Both the position numbers and the translations under genes were made by a program. Of a DNA stretch of 64,000 bases, positions 8,847 through 17,840 are shown piece by piece (the first letter of the stretch is position 1; every line of letters starts with the position of its first letter). The notes beneath the pieces were generated by a model, which was not told the DNA's origin, ran no database searches, and worked only from the letters and a program-made list of their open reading frames with translations. Origin of the DNA: Lysobacter enzymogenes (lineage in GTDB: Bacteria; Pseudomonadota; Gammaproteobacteria; Xanthomonadales; Xanthomonadaceae); assembly GCF_900106525.1 (NCBI RefSeq), contig NZ_FNOG01000009.1, positions 62,001-126,000 of the forward strand, written 5' to 3'.

Positions 8847-9284
8847 TCAGTTGCGGCCCTTGACCAGCGGCAGCTCGGCTTGCTGCCAGGCGGCGATGCC
8901 GCCGTCGAGCCAATAGACCTGCTCGAAACCGGCCTTCTTGAGCCGCTTGGCGGCATCGGCCGAGGCCTGGCCGTTGCGGCACACCGCCACCACCGGCAGT
9001 TGCTTGGCGCCGGCCAGCAGCTTGCTTTCCGGGTCGAACTGGCTGGGCTGGACCGAGCGGCTGCTCGGGATGTGGCCCTTTTCGTACTCGGCGATGGCCG
9101 ACAGGTCGATGACCAGGGCGTTGTCGCGGTTGATCAGTTGGGTCAGCTCGGCCGGGCGCAGGGCCTTGTAGCCGCGGAACAGGCGCGCGATCTCGGTGTA
9201 GATCAGCGCTACGGTCAAGCCGGCCAGGCCCAGCGACAGGTACAGGTGGCGGCCGGCGAACGCCAGCAATTCGTCGAAACTCAC
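8847..9284 (-). CDS. Membrane-anchored rhodanese-like protein
   Basis: A 145-residue protein with one N-terminal membrane segment (YLSLGLAGLTVALIY, about residues 14-30). A single rhodanese domain follows, with ALVIDL, the CH2A-like GHIPSSRSV and the active-site loop VAVCRNGQAS (Cys present, so potentially active in sulfur transfer). It corresponds to YibN, which lies upstream of secB in enterobacteria. Confidence 0.85.
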   Translation of the reverse strand: MSFDELLAFAGRHLYLSLGLAGLTVALIYTEIARLFRGYKALRPAELTQLINRDNALVIDLSAIAEYEKGHIPSSRSVQPSQFDPESKLLAGAKQLPVVAVCRNGQASADAAKRLKKAGFEQVYWLDGGIAAWQQAELPLVKGRN

Positions 9285-9361
9285 GGAGTCAGCTCATGCA
9301 CGGGCGGGGCCAGTACGGCCCTCACGGGGCGGCGATTGTCGCCCACGGCGGGCCCGGGCGC

Positions 9362-9388
9362 AAAAAAGGGCCCTTCGGGCCCTTCAGG
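9362..9388 (-). terminator. Terminator for the minus-strand lipoprotein gene
   Basis: The stem AAGGGCCC / GGGCCCTT with a three-base loop is followed, on the minus strand, by a run of six T. Confidence 0.8.
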
Positions 9389-9390
9389 GG

Positions 9391-9465
9391 GATAGCGGAC
9401 AGGAGATAGAAGATAGCGAAAAGCCGTCGCGGCCATCTCCTATCGCCTACCCGCTATCTCCTGTC
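9391..9465. repeat. Inverted repeat with AGGAGATAG motifs
   Basis: The 12-bp arm GACAGGAGATAG (9398-9409) is matched by CTATCTCCTGTC (9454-9465). Secondary copies of the motif (AGATAGCG, ATCTCCTATCGC) lie inside, so the element can form nested hairpins directly after a stop codon. Confidence 0.6.
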
Positions 9466-9888
9466 TTACTGGCCTTCCCAGAAATCCGGCAGGCCGCTGA
9501 TCAGCCACCAGGTCTTGGCCACCGGATCCCATTCCCAGGCCTCCACGTAGCGCACGCTGCGCTCGGCCAGGGTGTGGCGGTTGATCACGCCGATGTTGAC
9601 GATACGCACCGCGCTACCCTTCTTCTTGTCGGTTTCGCTGCCGACGTCGGTGTAGCCGGACACCTGGATCTGCTTGAAGCGCTCCAGCTGTATCGGCGTG
9701 GGCGCCAGCTTCTTGCGCAGCTCGGGCTTGATCAGGTTGCCCGCGCCCTCGAAATCGCCCCAGCGGATCGCCGCCGAATAGGCGTACTGCATTTCGAACA
9801 GGCGATTGTTCTGGGTGCCGGTGGTCTGGCAGCCGGCCAGCGCGAGCGCGCACAGGCAGGTCAGCAGCAGGTACTTCAACAGGCGCAT
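9466..9888 (-). CDS. Conserved lipoprotein of unknown function
   Basis: A 140-residue protein with a lipoprotein signal, MRLLKYLLLTCLCALALAGC (lipobox LAGC). The mature region is rich in charged residues with a Trp-rich end (YVEAWEWDPVAKTWWLISG), resembling small NTF2-like or unnamed Xanthomonadaceae lipoproteins. No enzymatic motif is visible. Function unknown; outer-membrane or periplasmic location predicted. Confidence 0.75.
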   Translation of the reverse strand: MRLLKYLLLTCLCALALAGCQTTGTQNNRLFEMQYAYSAAIRWGDFEGAGNLIKPELRKKLAPTPIQLERFKQIQVSGYTDVGSETDKKKGSAVRIVNIGVINRHTLAERSVRYVEAWEWDPVAKTWWLISGLPDFWEGQ

Positions 9889-9962
9889 CGCGGGCTCCGG
9901 CTCGGTGGCGGTGTGGCGTGCATCCTACCCGCACGCCCGCGCCGCGTCAGGCGCGGGCCGGC

Positions 9963-10421
9963 TCAGGCCTTGAGGATCGCGACGTAGCGCGCGGTGAACT
10001 CGGTCGCGACCCCGCCCTCGGGCAGCAGCGCGCGCGCGACCAGGCCGGTGCGGGCGCGGCCGCGGCCGCGCAGGGTCTGCACGAACAGGCTCCAGTCGGC
10101 GTCGGCGGCCAGTTCGGCCTGCACTTCCAGGTCGCCGAACAGCGGCGCCAGGTAGCGGATCTGGCTGTCGGCGACGAACACCTCCGCGCGCAGGTCGGCG
10201 ATTTCCAGCCCCAGCGAGACCAGGCCCCACGAGGCCAGGGTCATCACCGACGCGAGACTGCCGCCGAACGCGCAGCCCTTGTCGTTGACGTGGTGGGCGA
10301 GCGGCGCGCGCAGGCGCAGGCGCTTGCCGTCGTAGCCGGTGATACCGACGTTCATCGCCGCGACCGGCGGCATGGACTGGTAGTGAGAGTGCAAGCGTTG
10401 CAGAGCGGCGTCGAAAGTCAT
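9963..10421 (-). CDS. YiiD-C-type thioesterase (hotdog fold)
   Basis: A 152-residue protein. The motif HVNDKGCAFGGSLASVMTLASWG is the N/D-x-x-G-x-x-F-G-G segment of the YiiD C-terminal thioesterase family, which adopts a hotdog fold and is expected to hydrolyse acyl thioesters. The ATG at 10421 (MTFDAALQRL) is chosen because it places the domain at the usual distance from the N-terminus, though no strong ribosome site is seen. It diverges from hemD, with about 180 bases between. Confidence 0.75.
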   Translation of the reverse strand: MTFDAALQRLHSHYQSMPPVAAMNVGITGYDGKRLRLRAPLAHHVNDKGCAFGGSLASVMTLASWGLVSLGLEIADLRAEVFVADSQIRYLAPLFGDLEVQAELAADADWSLFVQTLRGRGRARTGLVARALLPEGGVATEFTARYVAILKA

Positions 10422-10599
10422 CAGCGTCGGAAGCGCGGTGCGTAAGGGAAGGATGCGTGCGGAAGCGATCGTGCGGGAGCGGGTGCGTACGGGAACGTAT
10501 CTACAGGAACGAAACGACAAACCGGAAACCAATGGCGCGATGCGGCGCTGCGACGCACGGCGGCTGCCGTTGCGCGCGGCGCTGTGCGAAGCTGACTGC

Positions 10600-11412
10600 A
10601 TGAGCCGCGAGCCGACGACACCGCCGCGATGGTACGTGATCTCGTTACGTCCTAGTGACGAACACGAGTCGCTACGCTGTATCGCAGCGCAATACGGCAG
10701 CGCATTGATCGAGCTGTCGCCGTGGTCGATCCGCAGCGACAACCGCGCCGTCACGCGCGCTGCGTTGGCCGAGGCCTTGCGCGCCACGCGCATCGTCGTC
10801 ACCAGTCCCAACGCGGTGCGCGCGCTGCGCGATCTGTGCGCGGCCGATGCGCGCGAGGCAGTGCCGGCGTTGCCGCAGCCGCTGCAGCGCGCGGGTCAGG
10901 TCTGGTACGCGGTCGGCGCCGGCAGCGCACAGGCGCTGGCCGATTTCGGCATCGTCGATGTGCGCTGGCCCGAGCGCATGGACAGCGAAGGCCTGCTCGC
11001 CCTGCCCGGCCTGGAACGATTCGACGCAGGCGAGTCGGTCGGCTTGCTGACTGCGCCGGGCGGACGCGGCGTCATCGCGCCGACGCTGACTACGCGCGGC
11101 GCGCAGGTGCGCCGCGCCGATATCTACCAGCGCGAACCGGCGCCGCTGGACCGATTCATGATCGCGCGCCTGACTGCGGCGCATGCGCCGCTGCTGCTGG
11201 CCTTGTCCAGCGGCGAGGCCTTGCAGCGCGTGCTCGAACAATTGCCGGCGCAGGCCGCCGCGCGGCTGCGCCAGGCGCGGGTCAGCGCGGCCAGCGAGCG
11301 GCTGGCGCAACTGGCGCGCGAGGCCGGCTTCGGCGAGGTCGAAGTCGCCGCCGGGCCGGGCGCGCGCGAACTGTTGGCGCCGTTGGCCGGGGACGAGAAC
11401 GGGGCGGATTGA
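10600..11412 (+). CDS. hemD: Uroporphyrinogen-III synthase
   Basis: A 270-residue enzyme that cyclises hydroxymethylbilane with inversion of ring D, a step in tetrapyrrole and heme synthesis. Seen: VTSPNAVRAL, VGAGSAQAL, SVGLLTAPGGRG, YQREPAPL and LALSSGEALQRVL, the usual spaced motifs of this poorly conserved family. The ATG at 10600 (MSREPTTPP) is chosen; an upstream in-frame ATG would add an atypical Arg-rich tail. hemX and hemY follow on the same strand, which confirms the identity. Confidence 0.92.
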   Translation: MSREPTTPPRWYVISLRPSDEHESLRCIAAQYGSALIELSPWSIRSDNRAVTRAALAEALRATRIVVTSPNAVRALRDLCAADAREAVPALPQPLQRAGQVWYAVGAGSAQALADFGIVDVRWPERMDSEGLLALPGLERFDAGESVGLLTAPGGRGVIAPTLTTRGAQVRRADIYQREPAPLDRFMIARLTAAHAPLLLALSSGEALQRVLEQLPAQAAARLRQARVSAASERLAQLAREAGFGEVEVAAGPGARELLAPLAGDENGAD

Positions 11413-11699
11413 GCCGCGCGGATCGGACCGGAGCGATCAACCCGGACCGTTTCAAGCAGGACCTTTCCGAGCCGGACCGATTCGAACCGCTCCCGTCGAG
11501 CGGATCGGACCGCGGCGGATCGAACGAACGCAGACGACTCGGTCGCGCCAGCGCGCCGCATCCGCACCGGCCCGATCCGCGCCCGCCAGCGCACCGCCCG
11601 CCAGCCCGCGCCGCCGGTCCGCGCCGGACGCCCGGCCGCGCCCCGCCGCGGCGGCGTCAAGGCTGTCTTGATCCGTTCATCCGGTAGCATGGCCGGGTC
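11413..11699. other. hemD-hemX spacer
   Basis: 287 bases rich in repeated GGACCG/GATCGGACC words, with no credible gene. It probably holds the promoter for hemX; no clear motif is found. Confidence 0.35.
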
Positions 11700-12698
11700 A
11701 TGAGCGACCCCACCGATTCCGTGTCCATCCCTCCCTCTACCGCCGCGGCCGCGCGCCGCGGTTCGTCCGTCTGGCTGTGGCTGGTCGTGCTGGCGCTGAT
11801 CGGCGCCGGCGGCTGGTACGGCTGGCGCCAGTGGCAGCAGCGCGAAGTGACCGAACGCGAGGCCGCGGCCGACGGCGCGCAGCGCCTGGACGCGCTTGAG
11901 CAGCGCGTCGACGGCCTGCGCACCAACCAGGACGCGCAGAACCGCCGCATCGTCCAGGCCGACAGCACCAACCGGGTGCTGCGCGACGAACTGCACGGCA
12001 TCGGCCAGCGCGCGGCGCTGATCGAAGACAGCGTGTCCAAGCTCGCCGACCCCAACCGCCACGGCGCCCAGGCCATGCGCCTGGACGAGACCGAACTGCT
12101 ACTGACCCTGGGCCAGCAGCGCCTGCAGATCGCCGGCGACCTGGAAGGCGCGCGCCGCGCCTACATCCTGGCCGGCGGCGTGCTCGACGGCATCGACGAC
12201 CCGGCCTACCTGAGCCTGCGCCAAACCCTGCTGCAGGAAACCGCCGCGCTCAAGGAACTGGGGATCGAACCGCGCATGCAGGCGATGGCCAAGCTCGACG
12301 CGCTGGCGCAGTCGCTGAGCCTGCCGCAGGACACCGCCAAGCCCGCCGTCGCCGAACCGGCGCCGTGGTGGCGGCGCGCGTTCGGCACGCTGATCGAAAC
12401 CCAGCCGGTCAACCGCACGGTCGCCTCGCATCCGGCCGACCGCGCCGCCGCGCTGGCCGGCCTGCAACTGGAAATCTCGCTCGCGCGCGCGGCGGCCGAA
12501 CGCCACGACGCCGACGGCTACAAGATCGCGCTCAAGCGCGCCGAGCAATGGGTGCAGCGCTTGTCCGCGCCTTCGCCCACGCAGGACAAACAGCTCGCGA
12601 GCCTGCGCGAGCTGGCGGCGATGCCGCTTTCACTGACGGTTCCCACCCTCGGCACCACACTGCAGCAGCTGCGTCAGCTGCGCACGGCCGCGCATTGA
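11700..12698 (+). CDS. hemX: HemX-like membrane protein
   Basis: A 332-residue protein. A cytoplasmic Ser/Thr-rich N-terminus is followed by one membrane segment (VWLWLVVLALIGAGGWYGW, about residues 24-42), a coiled coil (ALEQRVDGLRTNQDAQNRR) and an alpha-helical periplasmic domain. Databases often label this family uroporphyrinogen-III methyltransferase, but no SAM-binding motif is present. Genetic context (hemD upstream, hemY 52 bases downstream) ties it to heme synthesis; its exact role is unresolved. Confidence 0.9.
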   Translation: MSDPTDSVSIPPSTAAAARRGSSVWLWLVVLALIGAGGWYGWRQWQQREVTEREAAADGAQRLDALEQRVDGLRTNQDAQNRRIVQADSTNRVLRDELHGIGQRAALIEDSVSKLADPNRHGAQAMRLDETELLLTLGQQRLQIAGDLEGARRAYILAGGVLDGIDDPAYLSLRQTLLQETAALKELGIEPRMQAMAKLDALAQSLSLPQDTAKPAVAEPAPWWRRAFGTLIETQPVNRTVASHPADRAAALAGLQLEISLARAAAERHDADGYKIALKRAEQWVQRLSAPSPTQDKQLASLRELAAMPLSLTVPTLGTTLQQLRQLRTAAH

Positions 12699-12750
12699 CG
12701 GCCGCCCGCACCGAACGCACCGACTGGGCTTTGAGGAAGGACGCGCCGCG

Positions 12751-14001
12751 ATGAATCTGTTCCGCAACCTGCTGTTCTGGATCGTGCTGGCCTTGGTCGG
12801 CGCCTTGGCCGCGCAATTGCTGCTGCAGGACCCGGGCCGCGTGGTCGTCACCTACGGCGGCTACGACTACCTCACCAACGTGCCCAAGGCGCTGCTGATG
12901 TTGATCGGCGGCCTGCTCGCGCTGTGGCTGGTGTGGAAGGCGTTGAGCCTGCCGTTCGTGGCGATGCGCCGGCACCGCAAGAAGCAGGCGCGCGCGCGCT
13001 TGATCGACGGCCTGGACGCGCTGCATCAGGGCCATTGGAGCCGCGCCGAGAAATCGCTGGCGCAGGCCGCGCGCAACGGCGACGTGGCGGCGGTGGCCGG
13101 CGTCGGCGCCGCACGCGCCGCGGCGGCGCGCGGCGATACCGCGGCGCAGGCGCAGCACCTCGATGCGCTGGCCGCCGAACATCCGGCCGCACGCGCACTG
13201 GCCGCGGCCGAACAGGCCCTGGCCGACGGCCGCAACGACGACGCCCTGGCCGCACTCGACGCGCCGGCCGCGCAACCGCTGCCGCCGCGCGGCCTGGCCC
13301 TGCGCGCGCAGGCGCTGGCCGCGCTGGGACGCGCCGGCGAGGCCTACGGCCTGCTCGGCGCGCTGCGCCAGAGCAACGCCTGGCCGGCCGCGCAGCTGAG
13401 CCGGCTGGAAGCGCAATGGGCCGAAGCCGCGCTGCGCGAAGCCGCCGATGCCAACGTGCTGGCCGACCTGTGGGAAAGCCTGCCCAAACCGCTCAAGAAC
13501 GAACCGGCTGCGGTCGCCGCCTACGCCGAACGCGCCGCCGACATGCGCTGGGAAGAAGCCGCCGCCAAAAGCCTCGAGCAAGCGCTGGACGCGCGCTGGG
13601 ACGAATCGCTGGCGGCTCTGTACGGACGCCTGCCGATCGGCCGCCTCGACGCCCGCCGCGCCCAGGCCGAACGCTGGCTGGCCGGGCACCCCGGCAGCCC
13701 GGGCCTGCTGCTGAGCCTGGCCCGGCTGGCGCGCACCCAGGGCCAGTGGCCGCAGGCCGAGGCCTATCTGCACCGCGCGCTGGCCCAAGGCGCCGGCAGC
13801 GAGGCCTGGGAAGAGCTCGGCCACGGCTTCGCCCAGGCCGGCGACGAAAGCCGCGCGCGCCTGAGCTACCTCAACGCGCTGCGCGCCGCGCGCGGCGAAG
13901 CGCCGAGCGAGCTGCCCGGCCGCGACCTGCGCCAGAAGCTGTTCGACGAAGCGGTGGTGGAAGAGCGCGACGAGTTCGGTATGCCGCGTCTGCGCGGCTG
14001 A
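12751..14001 (+). CDS. hemY: HemY-like TPR membrane protein
   Basis: A 416-residue protein with two N-terminal membrane segments (LLFWIVLALVGALAAQLLL, and LLMLIGGLLALWLVWKAL). A long cytoplasmic alpha-helical TPR-type region follows, with repeats such as AEAYLHRALAQG. This is the proteobacterial HemY of the hemCDXY operon, not the protoporphyrinogen oxidase of the same name. It probably scaffolds late heme enzymes. Alanine-rich composition is normal for the region. Confidence 0.92.
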   Translation: MNLFRNLLFWIVLALVGALAAQLLLQDPGRVVVTYGGYDYLTNVPKALLMLIGGLLALWLVWKALSLPFVAMRRHRKKQARARLIDGLDALHQGHWSRAEKSLAQAARNGDVAAVAGVGAARAAAARGDTAAQAQHLDALAAEHPAARALAAAEQALADGRNDDALAALDAPAAQPLPPRGLALRAQALAALGRAGEAYGLLGALRQSNAWPAAQLSRLEAQWAEAALREAADANVLADLWESLPKPLKNEPAAVAAYAERAADMRWEEAAAKSLEQALDARWDESLAALYGRLPIGRLDARRAQAERWLAGHPGSPGLLLSLARLARTQGQWPQAEAYLHRALAQGAGSEAWEELGHGFAQAGDESRARLSYLNALRAARGEAPSELPGRDLRQKLFDEAVVEERDEFGMPRLRG

Positions 14002-14026
14002 GCGTCGCGCACCGATCCACCCTGCG

Positions 14027-14052
14027 AACGGCCGCGGCGACGCGGCCGTTTC
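14027..14052 (+). terminator. Terminator of the hemD-hemX-hemY operon
   Basis: The stem AACGGCCGCG / CGCGGCCGTT with a GCGA loop and a short T stretch lies 26 bases after the hemY stop. Confidence 0.7.
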
Positions 14053-14070
14053 GCATTTGCGGCGCCGCGC

Positions 14071-14631
14071 TCAAACGCCGGTGTCGCGGAACTTCGGCAA
14101 GGTGGCGAGGAACTCGCGCCCGCTGCCGCCGAAGCGCGCGTAGCGCTCGCCGATGCGGGTCGGATACAGGGTGCGTCCGGCGATGATGCCGAGCACGATC
14201 GCAGCCAGCACCGCCACGCCGGCGAGCAGGAACAGCGGCCCCGAGTCGTTGACGACGCCCAACACCAGGGCCAACACGAATCCGCCCAGGCAGGCGAACG
14301 TGGACCCGATCAGGCGCGAGCGGCGGCGCGCGTGCTGCGCGCACAGGCTCGCTTCCAGCCGGCACTTCTTGCGCACGATCATCGCGACGATGGCGTAGAT
14401 CACCAGGTTGAACAGGATCAGCAGATACCAGCCGCCGCTGTGCCAGTAATAGGTCTTGTGCAGCCGGGTCTGGCCCGGCGCGTTGCATTTGACGCAGCGC
14501 CCCGGCAGGTGCGAATCGCGCAAGGTCACCAGCGCCGAACCGTCGCGCCACGGGCCGTAGCGCTCGTCGGATTCGGTGGACGTGTCGGCGAATGCGCTCT
14601 GCGGCGCTTCGTATGGATTGAAGGTTTGCAT
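14071..14631 (-). CDS. Small membrane protein with a CxxC pair, unknown function
   Basis: A 186-residue protein. The N-terminal MQTFNPYEAPQ motif recurs in many small Xanthomonadaceae membrane proteins. RCVKCN and a later CRLEASLCAQH could form a zinc ribbon. Four hydrophobic segments follow in pairs (LLILFNLVIYAIVAMIV; LGGFVLALVLGVV; FLLAGVAVLAAIVLGIIAG). No family function is recognised. Confidence 0.7.
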   Translation of the reverse strand: MQTFNPYEAPQSAFADTSTESDERYGPWRDGSALVTLRDSHLPGRCVKCNAPGQTRLHKTYYWHSGGWYLLILFNLVIYAIVAMIVRKKCRLEASLCAQHARRRSRLIGSTFACLGGFVLALVLGVVNDSGPLFLLAGVAVLAAIVLGIIAGRTLYPTRIGERYARFGGSGREFLATLPKFRDTGV

Positions 14632-14820
14632 CCGGCCCCCGGTATCCGCGCGTCCGGCCCCAGGCCCCCTGCCCGGCGCGGCGTCCGTCGCGGTCGCACA
14701 TGCGGCGGCGGGCCGCGTGTGCGGCGCGCGCGGTCCGCGGCGATCCCCGCGGCCATCGTAGCGTCGCCCGCATCCCGCGCAAGCGCTGCGGCGCTGCGCG
14801 CGCGTGGCGGCGGCGCAAAC

Positions 14821-14848
14821 GAAGACGGCGCCTCGCGGCGCCGTCTTC
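14821..14848 (-). terminator. Hairpin terminator of the CocE/NonD hydrolase gene
   Basis: The 12-bp stem GAAGACGGCGCC / GGCGCCGTCTTC with a TCGC loop lies just past the stop of the minus-strand gene ending at 14870. Confidence 0.6.
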
Positions 14849-14869
14849 GCTATCGCTCTGCTATCGCTT

Positions 14870-16453
14870 TCAGCGCAAGGGCACGGTCAGCGTGGCTGGC
14901 GCCGAGGCCGGCGAACTGAAGCGCACCGTGCCGCCGAGGCGGCTGGCGCCGGCGTAGCGCGCATCGGCGGTGTCGACCACCAGCACCAGGCGGCGGCCCG
15001 GCGGGATGTCCCAGCTGGTCGCTTCCAGGCGCAGGTCGAGGTTCTGCGCCACGCCCGGCCGCGCGCCGCGCAGCGACACCGGCTTATGGCTCAACAACTG
15101 GCCGGTGCCGAGCAGGTCGACGCTGTAGAGATAGGCGAACAGGCTGACCTCGCTCTGGCTCGGCGTCACCGTGATGCGCAGCTGCGGCATGCCGCTGAGC
15201 TGGGCGCCGCTCCAGTACACCGGCGACTGCCACACCGCCGCGCCGGCGCGCGCGACCAGCGGGATCGACGCGGTCGGCGCGACCTGCAGCGATTGCAGGA
15301 AACCGCTGACCATGGCCACGCCCGAGTCGGCCACGGTCGGCACGCCGGCGAGGATGGAATGGCTCCAGCCCACGCTCGGCGCATCGCGCAGCTCGCCGGT
15401 CGGCGCGATCAGGCCGCTGGGCTTGCTCAGCGCGAACACGGTCGCGCCGCTCTGCACCGCAGCCCAGTCGGCGTAGCCGCGCCAATCGCCGTCCTGCGAC
15501 TTCAGCCGCACCGCCGGTTCGCGCTGCACGCCGTTGTCGACGCCCTTGAGGTGATGGTCGAACCAGCGCTCCACCGCGGTGTAGGTCTCGTTCGGCAGAC
15601 CCAGCGCGCCGGGCACTTCGACCGTGGCGTGGTCGCCGTGCGCGAACAGCAACTGCTTGGGCCCGCGCAGCGCGTTGTAGAAGTCCACGTACTGGCCGGG
15701 CGGGAACAGGCTGTCGTTGAAGGCGTTAGCCAGCAGCACCGCGGTGCCGTTGCGGTTGAGCGCGGCGACCTCGGTCATCGGGCTGCGCTGCGGCACGATC
15801 GGCAACAAGCCGGCGACGGCGCCGTCGAAATCGCCCAGGGCGATGCGCGCGGTGGCCTTGGCCAGTTCCGGGCCGGGGCGGCCGGTCAGCGCGCCGGCCA
15901 CCACCAACAGGGCCGCGCCCTGCTGGCTGACGGTGCGGTTGGCGTACAGCGAGGCTTCCAGATCGGCCCAGCCGCTCAGCGCGGCGATCGCCTTGATGCG
16001 CGGATCGCGCTCGGCGGCGAGCAGGCTGATGCCGGCGCCGTAGGAAATGCCGCTGGCGCCGATCCGGTTCGGATCCGACGGCGTGTTCGCCAGCGCCCAG
16101 TCGATCACCGAGCTGACGTCCTCGACCGTGCCCGGCCCGGCGATGTCGATCTGCCCGGCCGAATCCCAGAACCCGCGCGAGGTGTAGCTCACCACCACAT
16201 AGCCCTTGGCCGCGAGCTGGCCAGCGCGGCCGACGTACTCCAGGTTCGGCACGCCCCAGCTGGCCGGCATCACCAGCAGCGGGAACGGGCCCGGGCCCTG
16301 GTCCTTGGGCACCATCACGAAGGCGCCCATCTGCGCCCCGTCCCAGCCGTCGATGCGCTGGTACTGGCCGCTGAAACCGCCGGCGTAGGCCGGGCTCATC
16401 ACGCCGAGCAGCAACAACACTGACGTCAGCCACCACGAATGGATTCTGCGCAT
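14870..16453 (-). CDS. Secreted CocE/NonD family hydrolase (X-Pro dipeptidyl-peptidase type)
   Basis: A 527-residue exported alpha/beta hydrolase. The signal peptide is MRRIHSWWLTSVLLLLGVMS with cleavage near PAYAGG. The nucleophile elbow GISYGAG carries the Ser, the oxyanion-type motif GFWDSAG precedes it, and the His lies in FAHGDHATVE. The C-terminal beta-sandwich (SWDIPPGRRLVLVVDTADARY) is typical of X-Pro dipeptidyl-peptidase/CocE enzymes. The ATG at 16453 has a GGGAGGGG ribosome site. It likely cleaves peptides or esters in the periplasm or outside; the exact substrate is unknown. Confidence 0.85.
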   Translation of the reverse strand: MRRIHSWWLTSVLLLLGVMSPAYAGGFSGQYQRIDGWDGAQMGAFVMVPKDQGPGPFPLLVMPASWGVPNLEYVGRAGQLAAKGYVVVSYTSRGFWDSAGQIDIAGPGTVEDVSSVIDWALANTPSDPNRIGASGISYGAGISLLAAERDPRIKAIAALSGWADLEASLYANRTVSQQGAALLVVAGALTGRPGPELAKATARIALGDFDGAVAGLLPIVPQRSPMTEVAALNRNGTAVLLANAFNDSLFPPGQYVDFYNALRGPKQLLFAHGDHATVEVPGALGLPNETYTAVERWFDHHLKGVDNGVQREPAVRLKSQDGDWRGYADWAAVQSGATVFALSKPSGLIAPTGELRDAPSVGWSHSILAGVPTVADSGVAMVSGFLQSLQVAPTASIPLVARAGAAVWQSPVYWSGAQLSGMPQLRITVTPSQSEVSLFAYLYSVDLLGTGQLLSHKPVSLRGARPGVAQNLDLRLEATSWDIPPGRRLVLVVDTADARYAGASRLGGTVRFSSPASAPATLTVPLR

Positions 16454-16683
16454 GAGCTCGTCCCCTCCCAAGGACTGGTTCCGCACGACTGGATACGTTT
16501 GCGTATGGTTTACCGCACGACGACCGTACCACCGCGCATGGAGGGCAACAACGGCGGGGGTCGGGCAACCAGGTGAACCTGGGCGACCTGGGTCACGGAA
16601 TGAGCGGGAGAGGTGCCGAAAGGCGCGATAAATATGTCTTAACGCAGCAAAAAGCTGTCCGAGCAGTCGCAAGACGGCTGCTT
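16454..16683. other. Upstream region of the CocE/NonD gene
   Basis: Non-coding. It contains the ribosome site and probably the promoter of the minus-strand hydrolase gene. No further motif is recognised before the repeat at 16684. Confidence 0.35.
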
Positions 16684-16782
16684 TTGTGGGAGGGACTTCA
16701 GTCCCGATGCTTTCCTGTCAGCCGCGATCAGCGTTCACCGCAGCGGACCGAAAGGCATCGGGCCTGAAGGCCCTCCCACAGA
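16684..16782. repeat. Palindromic repeat, family A (TGTGGGAGGG...CCCTCCCACA)
   Basis: Two head-to-head copies of a short repeat: TTGTGGGAGGGACTTCAGTC, and the complementary GGCCTGAAGGCCCTCCCACA. Each carries its own small palindrome. The same element recurs at about 17.9, 22.3 and 23.2 kb, always between genes, as REP-type sequences do. Confidence 0.8.
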
Positions 16783-16802
16783 CTTCGAGCGCACACACCG
16801 CC

Positions 16803-17534
16803 TCAGAAATCGACGATCTCGCCGTTCTCGTCCAGGCGCGCATGCGCCACGCTGCGGTCGCGGATCAGCTTGAGCTGCGCCTCGACGATCTTGCGCATGT
16901 ACGCGGCATCGTCGGCCTCGACCTGCTTGCCGGGAAAACCGGCATCGGCGCGCAGCGCTTCGAAGCTGGCGCGGGCATCGTCGAAGCGGCCCAGGCGCCG
17001 CTGCAGTTCGCCGACCAGCATGCGCGAGTAATAAGCGCGGTCGTTGCCGGCTTCGCGCACCACGCGCTTCTGCCAAGCCTCCAGCGCCTGCTCGGCGTAG
17101 CGCGGGTAGCGGCGCGCGCCGGCTTCCCAGGTCGCGGCCAGCAGGGTCTGGGCGATCTCGTCCTGCGACGCGCCGAAGTAGGCCTGCTGCTTGGCCAGCC
17201 GGTAATACGGCGTGTCCTGCGCGACCCAGCCGCGGTACTCGGGCGACGCCACGAACGCGCGCAGCCGTGTCAGTTCGGCTTCGTCGTAGCGGCGCTCGGG
17301 TTCGTCGACGATGAAGCCGTTGCCCGGGCAGATCGGCAACGGGCCGGGCGAAGCGATGGGGCCGTAATGCTGCGCGTCGAAGTAGCGGCCGAACGAGGTG
17401 CCGGACCCGGCGATGCGGGCGGAGAAGCTCTGGCCGTCGATGGGGCAGACGAACGACTGGTCCAGGAAGGTCATCGCCGGGGCGGACAGCGGGGCCAGGC
17501 CCAGGGCGAGCGACAACGCGATAAGCAGGCGCAT
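16803..17534 (-). CDS. Secreted DUF2225-like protein
   Basis: A 243-residue protein with signal peptide MRLLIALSLALGLAPLSAPA; this ATG is chosen over an earlier one 30 bases upstream. The mature N-terminus has FVCPIDGQSF and a later PICPGNGF. Helical TPR-like repeats follow (YYSRMLVGELQRRLGRFDDARASFEAL). The pattern resembles DUF2225-type proteins. Function unknown; periplasmic location predicted. Confidence 0.65.
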   Translation of the reverse strand: MRLLIALSLALGLAPLSAPAMTFLDQSFVCPIDGQSFSARIAGSGTSFGRYFDAQHYGPIASPGPLPICPGNGFIVDEPERRYDEAELTRLRAFVASPEYRGWVAQDTPYYRLAKQQAYFGASQDEIAQTLLAATWEAGARRYPRYAEQALEAWQKRVVREAGNDRAYYSRMLVGELQRRLGRFDDARASFEALRADAGFPGKQVEADDAAYMRKIVEAQLKLIRDRSVAHARLDENGEIVDF

Positions 17535-17640
17535 GACAGATCCTTGTCGCGACAGAAGCGGCATTGTGCCTCAAAGCGCGAAGGCGGGGCCTTGGGGGCG
17601 GGATGCGCGGGCTAAGCGGTGCAAGGGCGAAGCGGCGGGA

Positions 17641-17840
17641 CTGAAGTCCCTCCCACAAGAGCCTTGGACAGAAGCTGCTGAAGTCCCTCCCACAGGGCCT
17701 CGGATAGAAGCTACTGAAATCCCTCCCACATGGCCTCGGACATAAGCTGCTGAAGTCCCTCCCACAAGGGCCTCGAACAGAAGCTGCTGAAGTCCTCCCA
17801 CAAAAGCGCATTGGACAGAAGCTAGTGAAGCTCCACCCCC
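17641..17840. repeat. Degenerate tandem repeat, 36-38 bp unit, about six copies
   Basis: Copies of CTGAAGTCCCTCCCACA start at 17641, 17678, 17714 (one mismatch), 17750, 17787 (one deletion) and 17825 (decayed). The spacer in each unit reads close to GGGCCTCGGACAGAAGCTG. The unit contains one arm of repeat family A, so the array looks like tandem expansion of a half-REP. No coding frame is credible. Confidence 0.8.

Noticed and set aside
14071-14631. PLDc_N or RDD membrane-family assignment
   Set aside because: The helix pattern alone does not support it and the CxxC/CxxxxxxCxxH arrangement is not typical of either.
17571-17801. Small repeated protein encoded by the tandem array
   Set aside because: Peptide repeats follow from the DNA repeat; there is no ribosome site and the unit length is not a constant multiple of three.
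17641-17840. CRISPR array
   Set aside because: The period is 36-38 bp in total with no unique spacers, the repeats decay, and there are no cas genes.
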